Assembly: GCA_009746045.1 (NCBI GenBank) | Contig: RPFO01000111.1 | Span: forward strand, 599,301 to 663,300 | Origin: Mesostigma viride | Lineage: Eukaryota; Streptophyta; Mesostigmatophyceae; Mesostigmatales; Mesostigmataceae | Direction: 5' to 3' | Length of the DNA stretch: 64,000 nucleotides | Part shown: piece after piece, positions 21,410-32,533 of the stretch | How positions within the stretch are numbered: position 1 is the first letter of the stretch | How the letters are laid out: each line of letters begins with the position of its first letter | Notes under the pieces: generated by a model | Seen by the model: the letters and a program-made list of their open reading frames with translations, nothing else | The model's database searches: none | What the model was told of the DNA's origin: nothing | Position numbers and translations under genes: made by a program

Positions 21410-21412
21410 ATA

Positions 21413-22957
21413 TAATAAATATACTAATATAATACTAATATAATAAATATATATACTAAATAATAATTGGTTAAATAAGACAAGTGGCAGCCATGCAGCG
21501 CCATTTACAGATACCAAACCGGATCCCCCGCCCGGGGCAAAGGAATGCTATTATGAGCCGTGTGCCTTGGACAGCATACATCGCAAAGCCCAGGAAACCA
21601 ACAAATAAGAGATGATGTGCAGGTAACTGGCACAAGGGGGGCCACCAAACTCTGGCAGCATAAAATGCTGATGGGACCTGGACCGAAAGAGACAGCAACG
21701 CAGTCTTGTGCCCATTTATGCCCAATCTGCAGTCAGTAACATGCCCATTTGAAAGATCGTACTCGTGGGAAAGTGCCCATGCAATCCCATTTCGATCATT
21801 GCTACACATACATCACCGCTAAACAGACCCGAGGGATCCCAGGAGCACATGTTACATCTATAAATAGCAATGTCAAGGCACGGAAACCGTTTGAATGATT
21901 TCAGCAGTTCCCGAGCAGTGATAGGTGAAACGGCAGTTTTTGACAGTGATAGGTGACCCACATGCAACGAATGAATGTGTCTGTGTAGGTCTAAGACCAA
22001 GGTGGTCATTTGCCAGATCATATCTTCACCAAAACCAAAGCAGGAATCAGACACAGCATTTTCTCAAAGGCAAAGTTTTTTTTCTGACGTGTACGCTCGT
22101 GAATGAGCGCAATCCTGCCACAAGGTACGCATGTGCAAATTCTTACTCGATAAAATGGCCTGACTCTTGGACTCAGCATTGATGATGCAACTGCGGCAAC
22201 AGCAACAGTCTGATGCCTACGTACCTGCCATGATGAAGGGCTGATGAGCACCCAAGTTGCGTTCGCGCGGTCGCAGGATGCCACAAAAGCGGCAAGGGGG
22301 AAGATAACACATGCATACAATGAGCGAAAATGAGACGACCACGTAAACATGTCATGCTTTACACACTAATGGCTCCCATACACATGGGCAGGCATTTGCG
22401 CGTTCGCACGAGCTAGAAAAACGTGGCGCGCGGGATGTAGCAAACATGGCGAAGGGCGGTTGACAGGTCACGTACTAGAACGCACAAGAGGTCACCATGG
22501 GAAAATGTCATTCTTTAAAAAAATGCCTAAGATTAGCTGTAGCCCTCGTAAAAGCAAGTCCAAGGTGTGCTATCTGGATCACGTCCCATCCCTTCTGACA
22601 AATCTGGCGTGTGTGGCAGGAACAAAAGGTGATTAAAAGCAGCTGAACCACTCACATGGATCAAGATCTGGTGTGTGTGGCAATGATGGCAGTTTGCATC
22701 GGAAACGGCAGCCTGCCGTGCCTGGACTTCCCAATGATTAAAAGCAGCTGAACCACTCACATGGATCAAGATCTGGTGTGTGTGGCAATGATGGCAGTTT
22801 GCATCGGAAACGGCAGCCTGCTGTGCCTGGACTCCCCAATGCGTCAGGAATGGTGATTAGGTTACAACAATCTTTTCCAATAAAACCTAAATAACCCCGG
22901 CCCGCCGTTTCTAGTATCCAGAGTGAGTGATTCAACTGTGAACTTCAGGCCACCTAC
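21413..22957. other. ABCC intron 13, proximal part
   Basis: No coding signal seen apart from chance ORFs. Holds the about 107-bp repeat listed separately. Confidence 0.5.
22628..22850. repeat. About 107-bp direct repeat, two copies
   Basis: TGATTAAAAGCAGCTGAACC begins at about 22629 and 22736. The two units differ by single bases (CCTGCCGTG / CCTGCTGTG). A shortened related piece lies just before. Confidence 0.9.
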
Positions 22958-23062
22958 CTGCTGGGAAATGAAGGACAGCCGGCCCCGCACCGCCATTCCA
23001 CCACGCTGGAGTTGCATCTCCCCCAACAGTGCGCCCAAGAAAGAAGACTTTCCGGCTCCAAT
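22958..23062 (-). CDS. ABCC exon 13 (Walker A and Q-loop)
   Basis: Strong pyrimidine tract and acceptor TATGCAG, 35 codons in phase 0, donor GTAGGT. Encodes IGAGKSSFLGALLGEM and ends in the Q-loop FISQQ. Confidence 0.92.
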
Positions 23063-24405
23063 CTGCATAGGAAAAAAAAAAAGGAAAAAAAAACATGACA
23101 AAAACCAGAAACGACATTATGGCTGCTGTTAAATATCATTATTACTGGCATGCGTGGCCAGCACATATACGCACGCAGGCATTGGCATGCCCCTCAGCAT
23201 CGTTACATACATGAAATGGGGCAACCAATCTATATATGTCCGCAACTGTTTCCCGTACAAACTCAGCTCAATAGCTCACATACACACTCAGGTATTCCCA
23301 CACAAACTCATTCATATAGTCCCACACCAACTCGGTTAATTGATCCCCATACAATCTCAGCTCAATAGTTCATTTACTATTTCTATGTAAAGATATACAC
23401 CCACTGTATCAATACGTAACGTACAAGGAACATGCTATGACTACCTGGAATAGTGCTCATTCAAATGATTCTAACCGACGGTCACACTCACGTCCTTGGT
23501 CATTGAACTGGGGGCATCTCTTGCCCAATCATTCAATAATTAAGTGCATAAGTGGACTTTGAAAAGCCAAACAAATACGCGGGCACCATTAAAAAAGATG
23601 CAGCAGCTCTCACCCCGTCCATTCCATTGCGAAAGAGAGAAATTCCCAAAATCTGTATCTTTATTAGATTATTATAACATATGGACCATCCCCACGTCCA
23701 CAACAATTTATGTTGTTCTCACAAACTTGGCCACACAACTGGCAATATCTCTCACTTTTCCCGTCCATTTCAGGATTACAAGGCCTCAAAACAATCACCT
23801 ACACTAGCTTTATAACCCTAGCTACGGGGCCTCCCTTTCATATCACTGTAAAGAAACTATGTTCAGAGAACCACAAATATCCAATCTAACAAAGTACATC
23901 AACCACGTGTGTAATTAAGGAAGAAATAAGCTCGAACCTGATAGGTTCTAGGTGCGATAAGAATTAAGTTCACGATGCAGTAGTGGCGAGGTCAGACGTG
24001 ATGCAGCAGCTCCTCGTCCACGCCATCACATAGAAAATACATTCAATCGAAGAGGACACTTAAGGACCCCACAAACAATGGCAGGCGCCATCAGCCTTCA
24101 TGAGTCGAAGCTTGCACTTACCATGGAAAGCTATGTAGGCTTGCTCTCAATGTAACCCGGGTACTAGCACGTAGCAATTAAATCGGTTGCTTGGTTATAT
24201 ATGAAAGGAAAGATGCAGGACTGTGGCTCCATCAAGGTTATGGACGTGTAAGGGACAGCTGGCAGACCGATCGTAATGACTGAACGAACCCGATAGATTA
24301 CATACTACTACAAAAAAAAGGGGGTAAAGGGGTGTGCGAAGGGCGTGCTACCGCCGCGTCTGAAATTAGAAGCAAAATAGGACGATGCTATGGTAGCACA
24401 TGTAC
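23063..24405. other. ABCC intron 12
   Basis: AT-rich, no gene seen. A short degenerate repeat around CAACTCAGCTCAATAGCTCA occupies about 23255-23370. Confidence 0.5.
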
Positions 24406-24482
24406 CTTTCCAGTGACGGCCAGCAGCTGACGGTCCCGAATTTGGCACGTGATGGCTGTCAACTGGCAGTCCTTACCGCTGT
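24406..24482 (-). CDS. ABCC exon 12 (NBD1 strand before Walker A)
   Basis: 77 bp, acceptor CCAGCAG, donor GTACAT. Encodes LTAITCQIRDRQLLAVTGK, equivalent to 'L.dI...i..g.lvaVvG'. The Walker A motif is completed by exon 13. Confidence 0.85.
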
Positions 24483-25354
24483 CTGCTGGCTCCACATTAC
24501 AGCCAGCACAACGGCGCAAGAGATAGCGGCTAAGGTCAGCACAGAGAGGGCCGCCGACAGTTAGGTGAGTAGCCCGGCTATCCTCAGAACTCCTACACAC
24601 AGAATAGCTTTTCCAACACAGGGAGAGAAGGGCTCCATCAGCCCACAGCGAAGAGGGGGCCACCTACGCACACAAAAACTGACCACAGTGACATGGAAAA
24701 CGTTACGGAAAACGTACGATGACAATGTGGGAAAAAAGAGGCAACATCGCAACAGAACAATCACACCATGAAATTGATGCACGTACAGGACTGCCATGCG
24801 CAGAGTTACGACAAACACATCCAGTGGGCAACGAAGCACACCATCTAGACACCATTTAAGTTGCCGACCCCTCAAACCACCTGGCGAGGACCGCACAAAC
24901 CCCGCCGGCGCGCTAATACATATGAACAAACAGGCAGATAAACACCATTGAGAAGAAATGCCTCATAGGCACCTTCCTGACAAGTAGGGAAAAGCACGCG
25001 TACTTTCCTAGAGGTCAAGTCACAATGCCACCTGTACTTCCCTATAAAGGGAAAGCACACCTACTTTCCTAAAGGTAAAGCCACGCGTATTTTCCTACAG
25101 TAAAAGGAAAGGCACACGTGCAGACATACAGGAAGTACCTGCCTTGGCAAAAGCACAGCCAGCTGAAAGACAGCAAAAGAAGACCAGCCAGCTGGCAATA
25201 CAGCACGTCCACCTGAACCGCAACCGTGCACAATCTCATCGATCAACATGGGCTGCGGCCATGGACCGCATCCATTGGCCCCGCTTGGCTGCGAGTCAAA
25301 CCCACACGAGCAGAACCTATATGACTGGCACACCCTCTTGCAGCAAGCACGCAC

Positions 25355-26177
25355 CGTCCTCAAGCCCCCAGCTGAATGACGCGTCTTTGACCACCACGCG
25401 CTTGAAATGGACAGGGGATGCCGCTTCCTGAGGCCCCTTCTCTCCTTGCACTAGCACACCCACATTTGGGGCCCCACTGACCGCAACTGAAGCTGCCCTG
25501 TCTTCTTCTTTGGGGCCAGGTACCCCTCCATTGGCTGGTGGCACCCCTCCATTGGCTGGTGGCACCCATCCATTGGCTGGTGGCACCCCTCCATTGGCCG
25601 GTGGCACCCCTCCATTGGCTGGTGGCACCCCTTCATTGGCTGGTGGAACCCCTCCATTGGCTGGTGGCACCCCTCCATTGGCTGGTGGCACCCATCCATT
25701 GGCTGGTGGCACTCCCAAGTCTTCGCCACCTCCATCGTCTGTGCTGTCATGGCCCTTCCCTGTTTGAAGTGGGTGCAATGCAGGGAGAGGGGTTGCCTCA
25801 ATTGAGGCAGACCCTGCAGTGAGAGGAAGGGCAGGCCCTGCTGGCGCTGGATCCGTTTCAATCTCTACCACGGGTACACGGGTGCTCGATGCCCATCTCT
25901 TGAACACGTCGGCGTTAGCATTCGCGACCACTGGGATGGGTCCCACTTCCCGCCTGATGGACACCTGGCGTGCCACGGCCGGTGCACCTGCGGCGTTGCC
26001 AGTGGCAGGCTCGCCTACCACGGGATGGCGAATGGATAGCAATCTCTTGAGCGAGGGGATTGCGCTCATCTCCCGTCGCACCATGGATGGTGGGGGCGAG
26101 ATGTCCAGCGTGCCGGCCCGCACGCCGACCGATAGGCCGTGGGAGTGGGTCTTGAGCGTGCCCTGGGCCTCCTTGAT
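25355..26177 (-). CDS. ABCC exon 11 (long linker with 7-residue repeats, start of NBD1)
   Basis: The 823-bp exon joins TMD1 to NBD1. It is long for an ABCC linker: about 274 codons, containing roughly nine VPPANGG/W repeats (25525-25707) coded by a 21-bp tandem unit. It ends with VVVKDASFSWGLED, the first strand of NBD1, before donor GTGCGT. Exon phase fits both neighbours, so the repeat is probably translated. Confidence 0.8.
25525..25710 (-). repeat. 21-bp coding minisatellite in ABCC exon 11
   Basis: About nine units of CCATTGGCTGGTGGCACCCCT (plus strand) without frame loss, encoding VPPANGG/VPPANGW. Confidence 0.9.
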
Positions 26178-26748
26178 CTGGGGCAGAGCGTTAAATGTCG
26201 AATGCATGTCGAATGGATCGCGTTGATTGGGACCAAATGGATGGCATGTATGGGGGGGCAAGCGGGAAAACATGAGCACCGGTGGTGAGAGGAGTCTCGA
26301 ATGAATTCTGATATCTTGGGAGTCTGAAATTGGCGTAACACTTGAACAACAAACATAGATAGGGGGGGACCAACACAGCTGCACAAAACTATAGTGACCA
26401 ACAAAGTGGAGCTGGTCACTCGCAAAGTGTTGACACTTAAAAGTTGTCACATTGACAGAGTAAGCCATGCCAGCATTACTCACGAGGTAGCACCATAGGC
26501 TACCTCTCGCAAAGTGTTGGCATATAAGTGGTCAAAAAGACACATACCATACTGACCAAGGATAAGCATTATGGATATAACAGCTTATAGCACCACCCTC
26601 CCAAGAGCGGAGCAGTGCAATGCCATGCGACACTGGGCAATAGCCTTGTAAAACACGCACCAACTCGTCATGACCTGGCACGGAGAGTGTGTAAGTGCAA
26701 GTGAGTAAGCACGAGCAGAGTGGACTACCAAGTACAGGGTAGACTCAC

Positions 26749-26844
26749 CAGCAGAAAACGCTGCAGCCGCTGGCAGGTGACGTAGCATTCCGAGATCTTC
26801 TCAATGGCCAATGGGAAGTAGGAGCCCATCCAGAGGCGGGGCAA
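26749..26844 (-). CDS. ABCC exon 10
   Basis: 32 codons in phase 0, donor GTGAGT. Encodes YFPLAIEKISECYVTCQRLQ and FLL, equivalent to the 'lPl.i......VS..Ri..FL' end of TMD1. Confidence 0.88.
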
Positions 26845-27723
26845 CTGTGGAGTTGTGGCGGGGAGGTGAAGTAGATCAAGGTGGATTTGGACGAAAGGGC
26901 AGTGCCAGCAGCCAATATTCATGGACGCTAACAATGGGTATCGTACACGTGCATAATATAAGTGTATACATAATATGAAGATATCGCAATGACCTGTCAA
27001 GACCAAACAAAAAAGACCAAGAGGGTCAACACACGCAGCTGTCTCCATATGCAGTGCATGGCTGTGATCAGTATATATACTACTCTACTAAACATATTTC
27101 AGAGGCCTTTTCTGGGCCGTCACTAGTGCTTTCTACAGTCATCCCCGCGTTAAGTTACGATCCTTAAGGTTACGGCCCTGCATTAAGTTACGACGCCCAG
27201 ATTATGGCAGTGTACACCCTCACTGCCCACCTTTCGCAATATATCATGCCGGAAGAATGGACTTTGGGCGACTTCGATGCCTCAGCTTGATCGGGCTTGA
27301 CGAGAGCTGTCGATTGTCGTATAGAAGTCCGTAAGACTGAGGAGGGGGGTGGGCTGCCAGCCTACTTCTACCCGGCCGCTAAGGTTACGTCCCCGCATTA
27401 AGGTACGCCCCTGTTTTAAGTTACGACCCCGAGAATTCGGAGGTGATCGTAACTTTACGCGGGGATGACTGTGCATAATTAACATGCAGGGCGTGAGATG
27501 ATGTACAAAGTACTGTAACATGCATTGGGACGAGAGTATAGGATTTCAGCCCTGATAGAGCGACAAACGGCTGATAAATACTACGCTGTTGCCCACAACC
27601 AGTGACCGTGCGTGTACGCGTTCGACTGGGCATGAGCTGCTCCCAGCTTAAGCATTCATCCTGTCCTGAAGCAGGACCTAGCTCTGCTTCTACAACAGCA
27701 GCAAGCTGACCCCAGGTAGCAAG

Positions 27724-27872
27724 GGTGGGTGGGCGGGTGGGTGGGTGGGTGGGTGGGTGGGTGGGTGGGTGGGTGGGTGGGTGGGTGGGTGGGTGGGTGG
27801 GTGGGTGGGTGGGTGGGTGGGTGGGTGGGTGGGTGGGTGGGTGGGTGGGTGGGTGGGTGGGTGGGTGGGTGG
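27724..27872. repeat. (GGGT)n microsatellite, about 37 copies
   Basis: Perfect tetranucleotide run, on the G-rich plus strand. Could form G-quadruplexes. It is the template strand of the ABCC intron. ORFs across it are artefacts. Confidence 0.97.
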
Positions 27873-27999
27873 TCCCCCTCATGGAACACTGACATGGCAT
27901 ACTACCAGCTGTATGGTATTAATGCCATGGTCGCTGTTCTAAGAAGCGAGCTAAGCTTGGTCACTGGCGTCGAGGACGAGGCTTTGTTTGGTCACTTAA

Positions 28000-28163
28000 T
28001 ACGACGTTGAATCACAGGCTTTGTTTGGTCGCTTCCGTTGAAGAGTAGGCTTTGTTTGGTCACTTTCATTGAAAAACAGCCCTTGTTTCGTCACTTCTGC
28101 AGAAGAGCCTGAGGCATCGTTTGGTCACGTAACACGTTCAGGAGCACGATGAAAAGCACTCAC
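28000..28163 (-). repeat. Array derived from the exon 9 end and donor
   Basis: Plus-strand units of about 32-42 bp share CACT..CRTTGAA followed by GGCTTTGTTTGGT. The last unit is the genuine CACTCACATTGAAGAGCGAG, where CACTCAC contains the exon 9 donor. Copies diverge with distance. Confidence 0.65.
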
Positions 28164-28314
28164 ATTGAAGAGCGAGACGGCGAAGAAGACCTTGGCCTTG
28201 GTGAGCTCGCCCCCGACGGCGATGGTGGTGGCGAAGGTGACAAGCGCCATAATTAGGTGCACCACGAAATGGAGCGCCTCGTTGAACGCGCGCACCATGG
28301 CCGACCTCACCAGG
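28164..28314 (-). CDS. ABCC exon 9
   Basis: Acceptor ACCGCACAG, donor GTGAGT, phase matches exon 8. Encodes LHFVVHLIMALVTFATT, GGELTKAKVFFAVSLFN, the last TMD1 helix pair of ABCC proteins. Confidence 0.88.
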
Positions 28315-29173
28315 CTGTGCGGTGCGTGGGTCAATCACAAAACAAATTTTAGAAACTCAAAAAAAGGATACGCGGCAACAACTTGACTACATGATAGTAC
28401 CTAGAGGCGCGTCGTCAGGATGACTGGGTGCCCCGCAACATGGAATCAAAGGCTTCCCTTTTTCGCGGGCCCCATGCATGGCCGATGTTGGCAGGATGTC
28501 AGTTGGGGCAACATTGGTTTCAGTTAAGGACACAGCGTACTGTACAGAACTCCCGCCCGAAGGTTGTCATGACGACAGATCCAAGCCACGACGGATCCAA
28601 GCAACAACGGAGCAATATGTTTACAGGATTGCTTGAGACTGTCATGTAGCTGTGTCCAGCAACACCAGCGCCTGTCCCAGAGAGCTAAATGCGGGAATCC
28701 AGTGGGAACGCTGTGATGCTGAGTTGGCACGTGACGCTTGGGGAAAGGAGAAGGGCAGTCAGGGAAGGACACGGTGGGAAAAGCTACTTATTTTAAGGGG
28801 TGAAGGAATGGGATTGATTAGCACGAATCCGCTATATATTGGATGCGGCGGAGGGAACGCCTCGAGGTTGGACAAGAGGCCTTTTGGGGGGGCGGGGGGG
28901 TAGAAGGGGGGAGAACGACTGATATGAAGGGGGGGAGGATCAAGGATGCCACGTAGGATGCATCATAAGATAACTGGATGCATTATTGGATCAAAGGATC
29001 GCACCGTTCCACACAGCATACTGCGTCAAAGGTCTCATAGAAGCCCGGCGGCACCATCCTAAGTAAATTCCCTCTCTGAGTTCCCTCCCCATCCTTATTC
29101 TTCCACGCTCTCGAATCCCACATGTCCATTTGCATGTGTACAAAAGCAGCAGCCGTAAGTTATGAAAACGTAC

Positions 29174-29265
29174 ATCTGCTGCTCATTGCTGCGGATTTTG
29201 GAGATGGAGGCCGCAAAGGCAGGCTCCCAGCCGAAGATCTTCACACCCAGGATGCCTTGGAGGAC
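29174..29265 (-). CDS. ABCC exon 8
   Basis: Acceptor AACTGCAG, donor GTACGT, ends in phase 2. Encodes VLQGILGVKIFGWEPAF, the 'E.L.GIK.lKl..WE..F' motif. About 25-30 residues expected between exons 7 and 8 were not found. Confidence 0.8.
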
Positions 29266-29339
29266 CTGCAGTTAAAGATAAGTAGACCCCACGACGTGAC
29301 ACTTGACGCACGCACATAAGCTGTGACCAAAGCACCGGA

Positions 29340-29830
29340 GCATGTCCATTTAATGCAAAGATTCTCTTATACGCAAAGATTGTTTCTACGCAAAGATAGT
29401 CCTTGGTCAAAGACGCGGACTTCCTACAACCGCAATCTGACACGCATAGTTGGGCAACCGGCGAGCGATCAAAGGGATGGGAGCGCGTCCACTTTAATAC
29501 GCAACGGACGCCTTGTGGTAAAAAATGTAGCGGAAAAGAAGCCGCTTTTCTTTCCGGTGATGCTATATAGAATCCACACTCCACAGGTGGGCACATACCA
29601 TGAGACAGGGCACCCATGCACATCTCTTGACAGTTTCGGTGACAGACGTACGCTTCCACTATCCCTCACCCACGCATCCAGGATGGATGATCAGCTAGGC
29701 AAACTAGAGGATCAAATCAACGCTGGTCTAACTAATTGATGAAGTCAATAGCGGTCTAACAAGTAGATGAGATCGTCGGCCATCTAACTAAAAGATGAAA
29801 TCAATGGTGTTCAAACTAATAATTATCCCA
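29340..29830. repeat. Two short degenerate minisatellites in an ABCC intron
   Basis: ACGCAAAGAT recurs three times at about 29352-29395. An about 38-bp unit around GATGA.ATCAA.GGT.TAACTAA recurs four times at about 29680-29825. Confidence 0.6.
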
Positions 29831-31104
29831 CGATTTTGATTGCACGGGCAAACAGACCAGCATATACAAATACTTGCATGTGCTGGGAAATGCATGCACC
29901 TCTCAGCAATACTTAGTAACACTCAGTAAGATGTCCTGGGGACGTTTTCTTTACCTCCCACGTCATCTTTATCCGGCTGTCGGCGAAAACAATCGTCGTC
30001 CGCCGACATCGTGCCAGTTGGCGCCCGAAAAAAGCCTGCTTGCAAGCAAGAATAACAACCCTCTCTTGATGTCAGTGTAGCATCGATTGTGCAACAAAAT
30101 GTCCTTTTAGACCAAGGAGGAATGGCAAATGCAGCTGGTATAGCCCTGCTTGTGTGTATGACACTGCAGGCCCGCTCTCCTCCTGCGATGAACACAAGAA
30201 GGTGACTGGTATCCATGTGATCTTCATGCCACATTGATGGGCAGGCACACTGTCGTAAACGACAGTACACAAATAGATTAATAGGATATACCCAGATTGG
30301 GCCGACCTTGCCCATGAAGCATAGGAGTGGAGCCCATATTATTGGATTGCTACGAGAGAGCTCTGAAGTCCAAGCAGAACGCTTGCTTGATGACGGCCAA
30401 CTGAACATCCTGCAAAATGTTTGCAAGATATGGCGCAAGTCCGGCCTCGCACAGTCGAGTCCGGTAAACGTAGGCCTGCCAGGACTGATTGTGCAATATA
30501 CATACTGGACGTGTGCATTGCCTAGTGTTGGACTAGTATGGACCTGCACCCCATAAACTACTACATAAGTGCCGTGCCTAATTGAATACCAACTAATTAA
30601 ATCAAATTTTCACGTGCCTCATGATGACTGCAAACACGATGTGCATGCAATTACAAATAACCATACAAAGGCCAACAAGTATACTCTACTATTGTTATTG
30701 CAACCCATAAACTGCTTGAATAATAAAGAATAACCATACAAAGGCCAACAAGTATACACTACTAGTAGTGAAGGTTTCACACCTAAAGCTGACAATATGG
30801 GTTTCCGGGTAAATGGGTATTTTTATTAACCAATCGGAAAATCGTTTGGTAATTAAGGGGTACCAAGTAGCGACCAGCTAGTTACCCAATGTGTATAATG
30901 TGGTAGGGTGACAAAATGGGTTTAAATTTAATGAAGGCTTAGCATGGATCACCCTTTAGCATTGTACCAACCATGGATCACCAACTACCACGCCCCACAG
31001 CTGGGTATGCCCAAGGGCCGTGGAAGTGCGACGAAGATGCCTCGAGTACAGAAGACGTTGTGTACATCATGCACCATGCTGGCCAGGGCGTGGCAGGTAC
31101 ATAC
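29831..31104. other. ABCC intron 7/8 region
   Basis: The exon expected between exons 7 and 8 was not identified here. AATAACCATACAAAGGCCAA repeats twice (30656, 30731). Otherwise nothing seen. Confidence 0.4.
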
Positions 31105-31209
31105 CTGCAGGGGAATGAAGGCCACAAGAGAGCACGTGCCGGCCAGTGCCGGCTGCCAACCCAACTGGGAACCGACCAGCAGCGCGACCGCCAGTAGCTC
31201 CAGCGGGGC
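31105..31209 (-). CDS. ABCC exon 7
   Basis: 35 codons in phase 0, acceptor GAAGCAG, donor GTATGT. Encodes APLELLAVALLVGSQLGW and AGTCSLVAFIPLQ, continuing the VWA of exon 6 as in ABCC 'lWsaPlq...LG..aLaG'. Confidence 0.85.
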
Positions 31210-32235
31210 CTGCTTCGTGGAGGAGGATGCACACAGGATGCTTACCAAGGGTATATCAGAGTAGGACGCACACAAGTCAAGTTCAAGGGTTATTCTTATA
31301 AAGCTTGTTAGAGGATCGAGAACGCAAGCAGGTCTACTTGAGCGTTTATTATTTTATAGTTTATTACAGGACGCACACAGGTCTATTCGAGGGTTTATTA
31401 GTATATTAAACATGGACGCACGCGGGCTCATTGAAGGGTTTGTGAGAGGGGGATGCACACATGTGCCAGACTTAGAGGAGAAGGGCAACCAGGCACCAGA
31501 CCATCGGCAAAGACCCTGCAAAGAATGGCGCGGCAGCCTTGTAACAGAGACCCGGTTTACACGCGCATACTTATTATCAAAAGTATCTATTCTATTAGGT
31601 CAATTTAAGTACAAGCACATAGAGGAAGGCAGGGGGGCAGAAAGGCAACTGCATGCTTGCCATGGTGGCTATATGCCTGTAACAACTTGTGGTGAAAAAG
31701 TTATCTACTAATTATACAACGTCTATCTACGATACAGGCATACGCCATCGGTGGTCTCTCTTCACATACAGCAGGGTGGAGGCTACATACCCACACAGCT
31801 ACCTCAGGCAACAACATGGGCCTTGCCGGCAAATTGTGTCGGCAGACCAGGAGAGATGCCTACCGATGTATGGGATTGCGGCTCATGAATCGTCACGGTA
31901 CATGCCAGTAACCCCAAGGAATGAGCACGCAACGGGGATGACAGCATATCATAAGAATCACCGCTACTTGGAACATTTGACCATTTACATGAGCGCACTG
32001 GGCCTCTTCAGCGTGCCAGTAAATAGCGGTAAGATACAAGCGTGCCAGTAAATACTAGCGTGCCAGCGAATAGCAGTTAGTTACTACTAAGTTAGCATCG
32101 GCTCCCATTTGCCACCAGCGGGAGGTAAGGGGCAAGAATACTTTCCTAGCTACTACTACAGTGCAACGGTTCGCCAACATCCCATCCGCGCCAAAGTTCA
32201 TGAGCACGTAAATGCCTGGGTGTTCATAGTGCCAT

Positions 32236-32520
32236 CACTACTGTAGCTAGCGGTGTCGCTAGGGCCATCACTAGCTAGCAGTGTAGCTAGAGGGTATTCA
32301 TAGTAACCATCACTAGCTAGCAGTGTAGCTATAGGGTATTCATAGTAACCATCACTAGCTAGCAGTGTAGCTATAGGGTATTCACAGTAACCATCACTAG
32401 CTAGCAGTGTAGCTATAGGGTATTCATAGTAACCATCACTAGCTAGCAGTGTAGCTATAGGGTATTCATAGTAACCATCACTAGCTAGCAGTGTAGCTAT
32501 AGGGTATTCACAGTGTCCAT
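32236..32520. repeat. About 44-bp minisatellite, six copies
   Basis: CATCACTAGCTAGCAGTGTA and the following GCTATAGGGTATTCATAGTA repeat with few changes. One and a half further units occur at about 34288-34350, on the other side of the TIR element. Confidence 0.9.
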
Positions 32521-32533
32521 GTTACCAAGAAAA

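Larger units (their letters stand above)
15400..21412 (-). mobile_element. Full-length non-LTR retrotransposon with PHD, RING, RT and restriction-like endonuclease (family 1, copy A)
   Basis: About 6.0 kb, in ABCC intron 13. In transcription order: 3.5 monomers of a 170-bp repeat, a GC-rich leader, PHD finger, RING finger, two C2H2-like fingers, RT, gag-knuckle-like CGSCG and a PD-(D/E)XK-type endonuclease. The 3' UTR ends in TAAGTAATTATATTTTTAA. Both ends abut AT-rich repeats with a shared TAATAAATATATATA-like string, a likely target duplication. An RT with a C-terminal restriction-like endonuclease is the layout of R2/NeSL-type elements. Frameshifts make this copy non-functional as read. 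Confidence 0.85.

Noticed and set aside
30320-30440. Candidate for the missing ABCC exon between exons 7 and 8
   Set aside because: There is an acceptor-like TTTTGCAG, but the translation lacks the expected D.R motif and the downstream end is unclear.
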